NCBI GenBank assembly: GCA_029168955.1
Contig: JAPDOI010000362.1
Location: 558,001 to 622,000, forward strand
DNA from: Aplectana chamaeleonis
Lineage: Eukaryota; Nematoda; Chromadorea; Rhabditida; Cosmocercidae
Direction of reading: 5' to 3'
DNA: 64,000 nucleotides
Under the pieces are notes generated by a model. It was not told the origin of the DNA and searched no databases. It worked only from the letters and a program-made list of their open reading frames with translations. Every line of letters starts with the position of its first letter. Position 1 is the first letter of the stretch. The translations under genes were made by a program, and so were the position numbers. Positions 1 through 11,850 of the stretch are shown in pieces.

Positions 1-440
1 TAGAGACGGCCCGCTCTCCACGTCCCTATCGGTTGTATCTTTTACTCTGACGCCACCTAACTATCCGGAGCCGTCTACCATCCGTAGTGATCCTGCACCG
101 CTCTGAGCCGCCCTTAGACCTCCTTCATAGTCGGTCGATCGATTGTAGCCAGCCCGGTCGATGAGCATGCGAAGGAGGTGCAAAAAATCCATCCGTAATG
201 ACCGGACTGAGCACGTATGTGCTGCCCGTGGCCATTCCGGTCTATACGCATGCAAGACGTTGCTCATTTAGGTCTAAAATCCCCTCGATGTGGCCGTACT
301 GAGCCTGCGTGGTCCGTCCTGATCCAGCTGTGACCGTCATGGTAGATAAGTATGCAATGCATTGATTGCTGAGGTGGGAAATCTCCCGTTACGGCCGGAT
401 TCAGCCGGCCGCAGCGCGATCCTCCTCACTCGTGGCAGTG
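1..440 (-). repeat. Dispersed GC-rich repeat, copy 1
   Basis: This stretch aligns by eye, in the same orientation, with 21490-21860 and in reverse orientation with 51380-51790. Shared landmarks are a 'tgtagccag(c/t)cc' block, a 'gcacg(c/t)atgtg' block and a 'gctgaggtg(a/g)' block followed by a 'cgtt(a/g)(c/t)ggccgga' block. There is no convincing coding frame. It may be a MITE or the end of a larger non-autonomous transposon. The window starts inside or at its edge, so the left boundary is unknown. Confidence 0.6.
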
Positions 441-1370
441 GTTTGAGACACTCTGTGACAATGGCCGCGTTAATCCGCCATAGGACCCGCTCACACGGGC
501 TGTAGGCCCGAACGTTCGTCAAAACAACAACTGTCTAAGCAGCAGAAAACAATGGTTCTTCCGCGCCTTTCAGCGTTACAGTCATCACACTGAGGGTCCG
601 CTAATGAGCGCTTCGGTAAAATAAGCCTACGCTTGAGAAAAAAAAACAAAGTTGACCATCTAAAGCGAGAAATTGCAAAATTTGCCCGTTGGAAAGTGGT
701 GTAAATCCCGTATATTTCCAAATGGTCTCTGAAGCCTCAGTTTTTCTTCTAAAATACAGCAGTTGTACAGAGGGTGTTCCCATTGGAGGTTCATCGTAGA
801 AGACTTCGGCTTCATGCCATAGCTCACTCGCGTGAGTACGCGTCGCGGTTGGATGAGTCTCGCGCGCAAGGCGAACGCTAAAAACACACCACCGTTTGGG
901 AGTCTTCAGTTCTCCATACGAGTAAATGGGTATCGATTATGACAAGAAATGAACGCAGGAAAGCTAATAACGCTCCAGGACATGCCAGTTTATTGGATTT
1001 CACCTAAAAGCGGGAATGTCGCGTTCCGCCCATCGCGTTGCGCGCGACGCTCACCGAACGCGACGCAGCAGGCACAGGTGAACAATGTTCGCCTCCCGTT
1101 TTGTCTAGAGAAATCGCTTTCTTGCTATTTCGGTATGAGCGACTTCAGTCAACAGGTCGCCAGCTGATATTAGACAGGCCTGAACAACTTCAAGTTGTGT
1201 AAAAACATTCTGTGGCGAATTTCATTTCAAACTAGAGAGACGAGTTGGAATATCCTACTATGCGACCCACTACTGTGCTCTCAGGGTTGGTAATTTTCAC
1301 CGTTGCTTGCCCATGTTCTGAACACAGATAATAGTAAGAAAATAGCATTTACTGTGCTTCTCCGTGTCAA

Positions 1371-2179
1371 ATTCCGCTCCGCAATTGCGTATCGAGACGC
1401 TTCGCGGCCGCACGCTCTCGAGCCGGACCAGATTCCAGCGCAGCAGCGGATCAGCTAATTGTAGGTGGTTTTTCGTTTTCATTAAAGTTCTTGGTTTCTT
1501 CTGTGACTCAAGCTGCCATCTTGTGTTTCTTCCTATATTTAAGGGTTATATCTATACGCACACTAATTAAGTCCTTCCGGGTGCCTTCGCAACAATTTCT
1601 AGGGGAGAATAAATTACCAATGGTAGATACATTCTAATTCACGTTTATTTTTGTAATTCTTTTCCCTTTTTGTTTTTTTTACATTCCAATAATTTATGAT
1701 TGTTTGGTTTACTAGGATGGTTCCGGTCTCATCTCAGAATCAATCGAATTCGGGATTAAACCGGAACTATTCTTAAAAACTCAAACACATGAAGAGAATA
1801 ACGATACTAAACAATCATGAAAATTATTTGAGTGTTAAAAAAACAAAATGAAAAGAGATTATCGTATGAACGAAAAATAAACGAGAATAAAAAAATAAAA
1901 AGAAACGAGAATTAAAAAAATTTAACTACACTCGGGAATTTTTTCTGCCCTGGAAGTTGTTGCGACGGCATCTGGGAAGAAAAATTCGTGCGCATGTATA
2001 TAGATATAACACTGTAATATATGAAAACACAAAAAAACGTGTTTCATCAGACAAGGAAATAAGAGAGATAAATAAAATGAAGGGAACCCACGTACAATCA
2101 GCTGATCGGTGCTAGAAACTCGTCCGGCTCGGGCGCGTGCGGCCGCGAACCGCCTTGATACGCAATTGCGGAGCGGAAT
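1371..2179. mobile_element. 809-bp foldback/MITE-like element
   Basis: The left end (1371-1389) and right end (2161-2179) are a perfect 19-bp inverted repeat (attccgctccgcaattgcg and its complement). The similarity continues imperfectly for roughly another 70 bp on each arm around a gcggccgc core. The middle is AT-rich and non-coding. A non-autonomous DNA transposon is the likely explanation; no target-site duplication could be fixed by eye. Confidence 0.65.
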
Positions 2180-2245
2180 ATGAAGTGAAGAAGCAAAGAA
2201 CATCAACTAGCAAATAGCAATTATTGTCAATCTCTTGACGGGGGG

Positions 2246-2376
2246 AAGCCGCGACGCTGTCATGATGGCTTCACAATGGAAGCCGAGCGGTTGTTTTTGG
2301 AAAAACACAATGGTAAAATTGGAACAACAACCGCTCCTCTCCCAAAATAACTCGATTCCGGCTGCATCGCGGCTTT
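2246..2376. mobile_element. 131-bp imperfect palindrome (MITE-like)
   Basis: The ends aagccgcga and tcgcggctt are complementary. A second pair, gagcggttgtt and aacaacaaccgctc, lies inside, so the segment can fold back on itself. The gcggttgttttt core resembles that of the palindrome at 44413-44565, suggesting related small elements. Confidence 0.5.
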
Positions 2377-2689
2377 CTAAAAACAAGACATGAATCATAT
2401 ACGAACCACAAAAGAAAAAAACAAAGAAAACTGAGTGGGAGGTCACAAAAACCAACCCGATGAACGTAGAACGCGCCGCGCCGCGACGCCAGGGGATCGT
2501 GTCGGGACCAGTTAAAAACAAGTAGGGCGCACTGCGTCTCTTGCTCTCTCACTAGAGCACAGCAGTCGCCCGGACAGCGACCGGACAGGGACCGTCGGTT
2601 GATTTTTCAACCGAACAGCAACCTCGGCCGCAATTTCAGCCTCGGCTGCTGTCCGGGCGGTGACGTAATAAGTGGGAGGAGCCGGTCCC

Positions 2690-3200
2690 GCTCCAAGCGG
2701 CCAAATGCCTGAGGTGCCAACATCATTTTCTCCAACTGTGGCGAAGATCAATGAATATAATCAAGGATGAATCAGCCGTTGTAGATATGAATGAGCCTCA
2801 ATGAAGTCTCTATTTTTGATAGGTCAACCCAGCGCTGCTGAGCTCGACATATCCCCTGCGGGAAAAGGGTCATGAGAAAGAAAGAAAAGATCATAAATGA
2901 AGAGCAGCGATTGGGGCCATGGTGAGGAGCAATTGGGGAAATATCAGCGTCAGTTGGGGTCACAATGAGGAGCAGCAGCTGGGGAGACGACTGGAGCAGT
3001 TGGGGCCGCTGTAGCAGCACGCGAGGCCACTATACGAGCAGCAGTTGGGGCAGCGAGCGGAGCAAGTGGACACAACGTGCTGCCCTGGGCAACAGTTGGG
3101 GTAACGAAAGGTGCTTTCACCTCTACGAGTGACAGCGTTAATAATCCCCTCGTGCTGCTTTACTAAGCCCCGAGTATCTGACATCCCATGTTTTACCGTA
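2690..3200 (+). repeat. Dispersed repeat with internal GAGCAGCAGTTGGGG minisatellite, copy 1
   Basis: About 500 bp is shared in the same orientation with 40700-41215. It includes 'gttgtagatatgaatgagcc', 'gagctcgacatatcccctgc' and then a degenerate tandem array with a unit of about 24 bp built on gagcagcagttggggccac. The complementary strand reads as Cys/Pro/Ser-rich open frames in both copies, which is a by-product of the minisatellite. The tail 'aacgtgctgccctgggca(a/g)cagttggggg' is also common to both. Confidence 0.7.
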
Positions 3201-3398
3201 TCCACTATGAACCTTGTAAATGTCGTATGATCTGCGAACATGAGAAGTCCCCGTATTTGCTTACTATTTGAGTTAGGGCTGCTCACTCATCAAACTTAGT
3301 AGCGTTGTGTATCACCGGGTATAAAACTAGTGTTTTGAAGATTCTACTACCGCATTTGTGCTTTTCTAACACTAGAAATGGCAAAAACTGCATGGAGA

Positions 3399-3404
3399 TT
3401 TATT
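3399..3404 (-). promoter_or_regulatory. AATAAA polyadenylation signal of gene A
   Basis: On the minus strand AATAAA lies about 46 bases after the TGA stop at 3452-3450, the expected distance for a nematode mRNA 3' end. Confidence 0.6.
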
Positions 3405-3449
3405 CACGAGCCTTACGAGTTGTCTGCAAGTGGTGTTTTAAGTTGTTTA

Positions 3450-6400
3450 TCACTTTTTGCACAGGCTTTCGTTGCAGGTGTAGTCGCTCAGACACGAAGA
3501 ACAGGGTGTTCCTTTTTTGTAGATCGCAGTGTTCTCTATATTTCCGCTGAAATGGAAACAACTATGCGAGTTTCTTAACACATAAATACGATGTTTGCCA
3601 GAGCAATACCCGGGATTGTATATGCATGCCGAGAACCAGTTGTGGCCGCATATCTCCTTCACCGAAATCGCACATCCAACATGTGTAGTAGTTGCCCATG
3701 CCATCTGAAAGCTAGTTTCTGGCAGAGTAACATTCATTATCTTGCAATGATCGAACTGTTCTCAGTCCCTGCGCCTTTAGCTAACCATTAGAATAGGTCA
3801 GAGCAATACGCGAAGCTTACAGTGTACTCCCTTCCCGTCTGATGCAATCCCAGAGTTTCCACGACAGGGTATGCCAAGGGCTTATTCATTATGCTGTCTT
3901 CCCCCCCCCCCAACATAAGGTAACGACGCTTCGTGTAGGGCTGTGCTGTGGAAACAGGTAGAGCCAGATTGTTTCGGATGTCGTGCGCTTGAGTATAACA
4001 TCTTTGCAGCAACCTCTAGAGTAATCCGGTGAGCTCGCAGCAGCACACTCAATGGCCAGCAAGTGCCATCACTGAACATTGCGCACTTTTGTAGGAATCG
4101 GCATGGACGCTGCCCTACTGTCATCGAAGACCTGGCCCTACGACAACCTAAACTCACGTCCACCTCGGAATCGCTGGAGCTTGTGTTATAAGAAAACAGC
4201 TCTCAGAAATCAAGCGCTTTGCCAGCATTTGGTTGACCATCAGACATGCGTGTATGTCGTTATGGGAAATGAAAGCCTAACCATGCGACTCTGCCTCTCT
4301 GTCGATAGAGGGTGGGATGCAGGGCAGTCGCTCATCTATAGCTTCACAGCTTGCAAAACCTTAATTATTCATTAGCTGTTTTGTTAATCTTGTGGTTCAA
4401 AGAATCTAGTCTTTGTGAAAGTTCGAATCACGAACTCGGACAGAGGCATGTCAGTTGCTTGAAATGACTTTTTTGTCGTGGTACACTATTACTCCCATAG
4501 TTGCAAAAATGTTAGGGGGTATAAATACTATCGATTGTGACAGAAGTTTTCTTACCCTTGTGAAAAAAGCTATTGGAGTTGAAACGTGGTGTGATTTGAA
4601 GGTAACTTCCATTCCTGGTCCATCAACTTCTCTCACACGAGACCACCAGAACTTGATTGCCTGATAAAGAAAAATTATCATGTTGAGAAATTTACCCAGA
4701 TTTACGAAAAAACGCACTGCTTCAATCGCGTCAAGACGATACTCGTAGGTGTATTTCGAGCCCATGTGAATATTTTGTTGCATGGTTCCCGGAACTCTGT
4801 TGTCATGAGTGTAGGTGCATCTTTCCACAGACTTTCTTGCGAGTGTTTCCAATTCACAATCGTATTGCTGCAAATGTAATTGGCTCGGTTCTTCAAACTC
4901 ATGGATTTCGACCATTTTCAATATTATCACACGAGCGCTTCTAGAATTTGTTCTGCTGTTTTCTATGTCGCGGAAAAGAGGTGCAGGTTTTCCTTCGTCT
5001 ACAAGCGCCTTGTATCCTCAGAGTAAATAACCTTTCTCATGAGTCGAGAAATGACTACCAAATTCATATTTCCCCTACGCCTATGTTTCTCCGATTACTA
5101 CTTTGAGCATTGTGTCTGACCCAACAAGTGTGTTTTGAACTCAGGCGGACACTATGTTTACGTACGTTCATGCGTGGTGCATGATGTAAGTTTTCACTTC
5201 TCCCCTTTACCGACACTGCTGCATTGGATTAAGGCTTGAGAAGAAAACGTCATCGATGTCGCGAAATTACTTGGAACCATAAGATTAGTTTTAACCAGAT
5301 AAGGTGACCTGCGCCTGCATTTAAGGTTTGCTTATTGCGTTGGAAAGTAACGAAACATGCGATTCATGAGTAGTGAATCTAATAAGCTGTGCCTTTCCGG
5401 ATAAGGCCAATAATAATGGAAATTGTCGAATGAAATTGATCAGACAGACAGCCTAGGGAAGTTACAAGGAGAAAAATGTACCCTTCCGATTGGAAACTAC
5501 ATTCTAGCTGGCGCATCTTCTTCTAGTATCTCACTTTCCCACTGTATCTAACTACGCTTTGGAAAATAATTTCAATGTCTTTCATAAGCTAGAGAGAGCA
5601 ATAAATGAAGTCTAGAGACTCGAATTGACTCGAGGCTTACCCTGAGGGAGTGTTGGGGGGAACTGAGGGTAATCTTCGATTGTCTCATGTGATATCAAAT
5701 TTGTCATCGTACAGACCGCGATCGTGCAGCAAACTTGATTTCGTTGGCTAGTGGTCGTAAGGGCTAGAATTGAGAAAAATCGTTGAAGAGACGAGGTCAA
5801 CATCGAATTGCATAAGACATCCAGCTGTCAGCAATAACAACTGATTGGGCATGGGTCGACATCAGGGTGTGCTAGGATTGTTAGCCGCAGGATACAATGG
5901 TGGAGGTATGTATTATTAGAAGCTTTCCTCTCAGTCTCTCATCTCACTGGCCTTTCCGCTGAGTAAGTCAGGCTTTCAGCTCGTAAAGGGGGTGAGCCAC
6001 CCGCACCAGGAAAAGAGATGAGCCTCTCGGTTCAGTGAGGGGTACGACTTCTGCCTCGGAAAAGGGGTGAGCCACTTGGCTTGATGACCGCCAGCCTCAA
6101 GTTGACAAGGGGCGCAGTGAGCCTCTAGACTCTTTTGAAGGTACTGGTGAAGCTTATCCCGAGTATGGCAAGCCAGGTGGGAAATGGGAGGTTGACCGTA
6201 CCTTGACGGCTCCTATCGTCCACTCTTAAGCGGTGTTGTGGAACGCGGTCTCATCTAAACAGTTTTAGCCACATGTAGCGGTCGGTTTAGTCTGAATGAT
6301 GATGCATCACATTTGTACGTCTGTCTCTCTTTTTTTCCTTATCATGGTTTCTAGTAAAATTCTACACCTTACTATTAGCTCAGAACCTTCGATTTTTAAA

Positions 6401-9400
6401 ACGTGACCTCGCAGCAATCACAACCACAAGAAACAAAATCACAACCATAATTTTCGGATTTTTAGGCTTAAAGAGAACGGAAGAGAAGCTGAAATAGTAT
6501 CACTCAAACAGGGCCGAAGCATCGGATGAAAACTGAACATACCAAGTAAGCGATGTTTGATCCAGTCGGGAGGAAGTTACCCGTATTCTTCGCAACCTCG
6601 CCTTTCGCCAACAATGATCTGAATTCAGCAGAATCAGTCACCCATGCGAAGTTTCAAAACTTCCTACAAGGACTATTCACAGCTGTTGCATCATGCGACA
6701 CGCCGTAATCGTGCTAGGAGAAAGGTGAATTTGTTGTTTGTTCCGAATGCTGTGAATTCAGTGCTCGCTCTCCTCAATGCATCCAAGGTCCGATTCGGAC
6801 CTCTTCGCAATAACTCAGACATTCGCCGGGTCCGACCCCAGCTCGAACGGGGTCCATCCCCAGATTTCTGTCGGGTCGGACCCTTTAGCATTGCTCCTCC
6901 ACGTAGTCCCAAGTGAGACGACATGGGGGGAGAATAAATTTTACTGCTCCCCCACGTCGTCTCAGTTGGAAGAAGTGAGGGGCGAAAACGGAAAGGGGTT
7001 CGACCCGACAGAAATCTGCGGTCGGACCCGTTGAGTTTCTGAGAAGGCTGATAGACGTAAACACGGAATACGAATTTACTGATCCACCCTCCTACTATCC
7101 ACTCGTTAAGTTTGACGACAGCTTGGTGGTCGCTGCTACGTTAAAAACTTAAAACCAAGATATAGATATGAAAGTAGATTGTGGTTGGCTCATCTATTAC
7201 AGTCTTATACATAAGTGACAGTGACAGTGATGTGCTCCGATTTAACGCTGCGCCAAAAATACATATTTCGAGAGACTTGTGACAAACCTTCGATAGTTGT
7301 GCATATCCCTTGCCTTCTCTCTCAGTCTGTCGTTCATATCGGGGTTGGCTGGGCACCACTGGTTGAGTGCTGCAACGATTTTTTTCTCGGAGTAACTATT
7401 CAAAGTGCTCCGGCCGGCTCTGGATAGTAAAATCAGCCAAACATCACTAAGCATCAACTTGTAATGTCAAAGTAGGGTCAAATCGAGTAAGCTCAAAGTT
7501 ATTACAACTTTCTGCGAGTTTTTAGTCGGTACATGCTAGCTAAAATCTTCAAAAGTCTTTTCAAAAATGTTCTCAACTGCACAAATAAATAATTTTTCTT
7601 GAAGCTGAAGCGGCAAAGGCTATGTGGAAATAAGAAGGAAAATTGTTACATGGATCAGGGTGTGCATTGAACGTTGTTGTTGTGGTTGGCGTAGTAGTTG
7701 TCGTAGTTGTAGTTGCTGTTGTTGTTGTTGTTGTAGGCGTAGTTGTTGTAGTTGTTGTTGGTGGTGGTGTTGTAGTTGTAGTTGTAGTTGGTGTTGGTGT
7801 TGTTGGTGGTGTTGTAGCTGTAGTTGGTGTTGTTGTTGGTGGTGGTGTTGTAGTTGTAGTTGTAGTTGGTGCTGGTGTTGTTGGTGGTGTTGTAGCTGTA
7901 GTTGTTGTTGGTGGTGGTGTTGACGTTGTTGTTGTAGTTGGCGTGGTTGTAGTCGGTGTAGGGGTTGTGGTGGTAGGAATAGTAGGGGACGTTGTGGTTT
8001 CTGGCTCCTTCACACAGAGATCGGCCACGCACGTCGCCGGTGTTATTTCTTGGCACCCAGTCCCAGTCGTAGGGTCACAAGGATCACTTGAATCGACATA
8101 AACTTGCTGCCCAGCAACTGGGTTCCTGAAAAAATAGTTCCCAAGTTATGTCTCTCTAGTGTTGCTCTAGTGATTCCAGAATCTGTTACCAAAGATGTGT
8201 GTTCCAAACGGGGCAGAACGACATTTCCAATGAAGATGTCGGATTTTGTAGAGAGATTAATAATGAACAGCCTTTGGCTGACAGTGGGCTCCGCCAGATG
8301 TTTTTTGTCACCACATGAAGGCATTCTACTGGCCCTAAATCGGCGAAATTCGCTTGGTTCATATGCGTGCTGGTGCGAAGCGGAGGTTAGAGACAGCGAG
8401 AGAGCGTAGTTCAGACGAAGGCCGAGACGTCGCGCGCGCCGCTCGCGCTTCGATTGATGTGAATTACGACGTTTTATAGAGGGTATGTATTGAAATGTCT
8501 TCAGGCAAAAAATTGCACTCAACCTCAATTGCACCTTTTAGGTGTGAAACTGATGTTGACGGGTGAGGTCCTCAAGAAATTCTAAGCGCTGAGCTGGGCT
8601 CCCACCAGACCGTCAGCTTTATCGAGATTTGGATCGCATTGTTAGCGCCACTGGGCTTTTATAAATCGCATCAATTGCACCATGTTTCGTTACATACCAC
8701 CCCATCAGTCTCATCGCATGAGAAGTTCGACACTCAATCAAACCCACGTCGTACACAGTGCACGATCCGTCATATATTAGTCCGCTATAGTCTGGAGTGA
8801 CCAAGTTAACTTCCCCTAGTTGAAGTCCTCGAATTATGAGAACGAAGGGTTCTCGTTTCGATCCATTCGGATTGGACGCTGGATGTTTGCCTAGAGAGGA
8901 ACTTATGGAGAGGATCCCGCACTCTTGCCGTGTGTGAAGCCGAGTTTGAGCCTAGGTAATTGATAAAGCGTGTTCAAGTAGAAAAGGGGATAAAGCCGTT
9001 GGACTAGATGGTGATCAGCCGGTACACCGGATACTGACGGAACGCCCTGCCAGGAGAGATTCGCCCTGTACACCGATTATTCGTTAGCCGAGCGCGTTGA
9101 CGTGGCATCACTCGTGCGACTTCGGCGTCACTAGCCCCGGCTTCTATACGAGTGGTGTGTTACTATGGAGTCGACGGGTGCGATTCTTTTCTAGCCCACG
9201 TCATTACTTTTTTTGTTTGACATTGTAAACTTCATTATGCCCAAATCCAAATTATCTGAGTCGCGTTTTCGCCAATCACATGGTGACAAATGAGCTTGGC
9301 AAGCTCTTTTTATTGGTCACTACGTCACGTGATTGAAGCTGATCCTTTTACGTATGGTAGAATGATTGGCTATACTCCAGTGATGTGCTTGTTTCCCTTT

Positions 9401-11746
9401 TATCGCTGCTCGCGCTGCAGATTGCTTATTGACTACCTAGCAGCCGAAAATTCTGCTCACGGCTAGATACAGGTCAGCCAATTTTGCATATTTCTTTGAA
9501 ATGTTAGAAAAAAGCACCACTGCGTTCCCGTACTAGGACACACTCTTGATGCCCGCTGCAGGAAACAGTAGATTTATTTCATAATTAAGAGACTTACACC
9601 TGATCGTAAACACACATGACGCGTGTGTTTGAAGTACAGTCTTTCGTGTAACAACCAACTGCCGTAGTTTTCCCTTGTATCATCTGTGTAGGTAGGTTGA
9701 TTATAATTGGATCAACTATAATATGTTGGAACGACTTCAATTATCCAAACAAAGCTCACATTTGCAAATTCTTGAGCTCCCAAGCGATCATTCCAAACAT
9801 TGTCCAGAGGCCAGTTTACATTATTTACTTGCCGTGACCACTCTTCCAGCGCTTGCCCGAGAAAGTCACCACTATTGCCAGGGTAACTGAATTTTCGTTC
9901 TCTTCCTGACTTTCAAAAGTATGATTTCTACGTTCTATGACTTCCTCAAAAACGCACAATGTGTCACTAGATCCTTTGCCAGCTGGCGCTATCACTTTGT
10001 CTGCGCAATTATCGATTGCTTGTACAGCAGCCTCTTCAAGATCACAACTATATTCCTGAATAAAAAAGACTCATCACTATTTTGTGTACTGTATAAACTG
10101 GAACAAATATCAACGCTGTTCACACCCCGCACCTTGATATGAGTAAGACTCTCTGTTTTTGTAAAATAAGCCCGTATTAGTAGTTAGAATTTTCGGAAAA
10201 CTTTGATATTCATATGAAGTTCTAGTTCTGTACGGCAGTGCATAAACACCAAATGCGTCTATCCTCTGTTCTATGAATCACATCACTTGGCCATTCAGAG
10301 AAGATTTTATGCCAGTGACCGGCAAAGATCGAAGCAATTTTTACCTAAAATAATACGTTTGGACACAAGTATTGTGCCCACGCGAAGGTTTCAATCGAAA
10401 TTAAAACCGAAAAAACATAGAGTTCGTGGAAAGGCTTCCTCTTCGCGTGACCTCCAAAAGTAAGCAAAACCTAGACTGCAGTCAAGCTTATTAGGTTTTT
10501 CAAAGTGTAGACAGCTTGCTACAGTGGAACTATGTGTGCCTCATTCAGAATGGTGTCATAATCACGTCTTGATACCTCAGTCAACCGCCTATTCCGGCCT
10601 TTACCGATTAGAGAAGTACGTCATCTTTGCTATAGCTACAACCAACTTCAACAGATTGCGTTGACCGTTGACTTATCAAGTTTGGCTCATGCCGCTACAA
10701 AAGAAAGAGCAGGTCCCATGGCTCATCTTACTATGAAATCAGTCCAAAGGACTTTAGTAAGATGAACTCTGCTATCTATCATAACTCCGCTTCGATTCGT
10801 GCAGTTGGCCAATCATCTGTATTCTCAGGCAACACCTCGCTAGGTAGGCTCTGAGCTTGCAGTACAACGTACAGTTTTCGTGTTGGAGTCTAGGTCGACA
10901 GTTAGCGCATTTTTGCGTCGATCCGACAACCCTTTTCGTTCCCGGGGGCTGTAATCTACGATGTGTAAGCCAATGTTAGCAATGGCTGCCACGCCCACGA
11001 ATTGCAGACTCATGAAAAAAGTTTTGTTCTAGGAAAACGTCTCACAAACTCGAAAAAAATGAGGGAATGCTGAGCCGGCAATCTTTTCGATGTGGCTTCC
11101 AACTGATATTATGGTACCGCAGGGGCAACCTACAGAAAGATGTTCGGACTCGGTAATTTTCAGAATACTCTATGAGGCTTGAAAAACAAAACGGTAGTGT
11201 GCGGCGAGTCCTTCCTAGATGATACAAAACATGCGAAACCCTGCTGGTTCAGGAGAGCTAGATAATACTTATAGTACAGAAGAGATGCATGTTCTCAAAG
11301 ACCAGATTGACTATCTTTCTGTAGTCTTTATCGTTGTACCACAAAGACTTAAGACGTGACTACGAAGAGAGCCAAGGCTAGAAATCTGACATCAGTTTAC
11401 GATTTCCAATCGAGATACCGGAAATATATCACTACCTTTCAATAACCCTTACGATAGCAAAAAAACATACCAGTTTATACATCTCATTGCTTTTTGAGAG
11501 TGTCGCGTTGACAAAATCCATCACTTTACCAGTAGCAACATCTGTGCGAAGGTCGTTGTGAGCCTTTAGAGCTGCTTCTCGCTGCGTATCCGTGATCCCC
11601 GTCGAGGTGCACCCAAATGTCGATGTTGAGTGGCAACCGCATATCACCTTGAAAGAGCGTCGTTTACTCGATTTGGAGTTGCAGATGTAGGTAATACAAC
11701 TCACCGTCAGTACGACTAATAGCCGCAAAGTATGAAGAACCGACAT
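3450..11746 (-). CDS. Gene A: two-CAP-domain secreted protein (hookworm ASP/VAL family), 12 exons
   Basis: Exons on the minus strand: 11746-11705, 11647-11471, 10055-9958, 9886-9760, 9683-9598, 8125-7650, 7369-7288, 6618-6543, 4867-4718, 4660-4556, 3704-3610, 3546-3450. All borders are GT-AG, all phases join, and the sum is 1611 nt (536 aa), ending in TGA. Exons 1-2 give a hydrophobic signal peptide starting MSVLHTLRLLVVLT. Residues 24-177 form CAP domain 1 (ALKAHNDLR; MIQGKTTAVGCY, without the usual His). Residues 177-219 are a Cys-bearing segment, 220-335 a Thr/Pro-rich linker, and 336-536 CAP domain 2 (DMHNYRR, MAWATTTHVGCA, C-terminal Cys pairs). The family is known from proteins secreted by infective larvae and adults; the target of this one is unknown. 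The ATG lies 37 nt after a TATA box. Introns carry MITEs. The model rests on splice logic and paralogue comparison, with no transcript seen. Confidence 0.87.
5930..6190 (-). repeat. Intron 8 'gaggctcat' repeat block of gene A
   Basis: This is a short internal repeat. Read on the minus strand it contains gaggctcatctcttttcctgg followed by gtggctcacccc-type segments. The same block sits in intron 8 of gene E (54840-54965) in the same orientation relative to the gene, so it probably predates the A/E duplication. Confidence 0.6.
6811..7043. mobile_element. MITE-like foldback in intron 7 of gene A
   Basis: The arms carry cgggtccgacc and ggtcggacccg, plus two copies of a cagatttctgtcgggtcg-type block. 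The centre is a second inverted pair (gagacgac..ggggggag and ctcccccacgtcgtctc). It is non-coding and lies wholly in an intron. Confidence 0.6.
7660..7995 (-). repeat. ACN trinucleotide tract encoding the Thr/Pro linker of gene A
   Basis: A nearly pure threonine-codon tract runs inside exon 6, interrupted by Pro, Ala and Ser codons. A higher-order unit of about 66 bp (TTPPTTP(A/T)PTTTTTTT) appears twice. It separates the two CAP domains and is mucin-like, so dense O-glycosylation is plausible. Other frames across it read as Tyr/Asn-rich or Cys/Val-rich artefacts. Length variation between alleles is expected for such a repeat. Confidence 0.85.
9271..9338. repeat. Small imperfect palindrome in intron 5 of gene A
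   Basis: The outer arms caatcacatggtgac and gtcac(tac)gtcacgtgattg pair with a few mismatches around a gagcttggcaagctc centre. It is probably a very short foldback element. Confidence 0.45.
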
Positions 11747-11782
11747 GTCGACTGCTTTCTTCTGATGTGCCGCAAAGCCTTC

Positions 11783-11850
11783 TTTTTATACCGCATACTA
11801 TCAAGTGACTGCATGACAATCCCGATTCTATTGGTAGAGTTCGATGGAAC
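11783..11850 (-). promoter_or_regulatory. TATA box and conserved upstream block of gene A
   Basis: On the minus strand TATAAAAA (11790-11783) lies 37 nt upstream of the ATG. Just upstream are a ttgtcatgcagtcact block (11819-11804) and a ccatcgaactctacca block (about 11846-11831). Equivalent blocks lie upstream of fragment B and gene E at the same relative positions, while flanking sequence is less alike. The function as promoter or operator is inferred from conservation. Confidence 0.6.

Noticed and set aside
2772..3286. Cys/Pro/Ser-rich minus-strand frames suggesting a metallothionein-like or antimicrobial peptide
   Set aside because: The same peptides arise at 40742-41230 from a GAGCAGCAGTTGGGG minisatellite. 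The frames shift freely among alternatives, so they are translation of a repeat.
7643..8101. Val/Gly-rich and Tyr/Asn-rich frames over the trinucleotide tract
   Set aside because: They are alternative-frame readings of the Thr-coding ACN tract in exon 6. Only the Thr frame joins the flanking CAP exons in phase.
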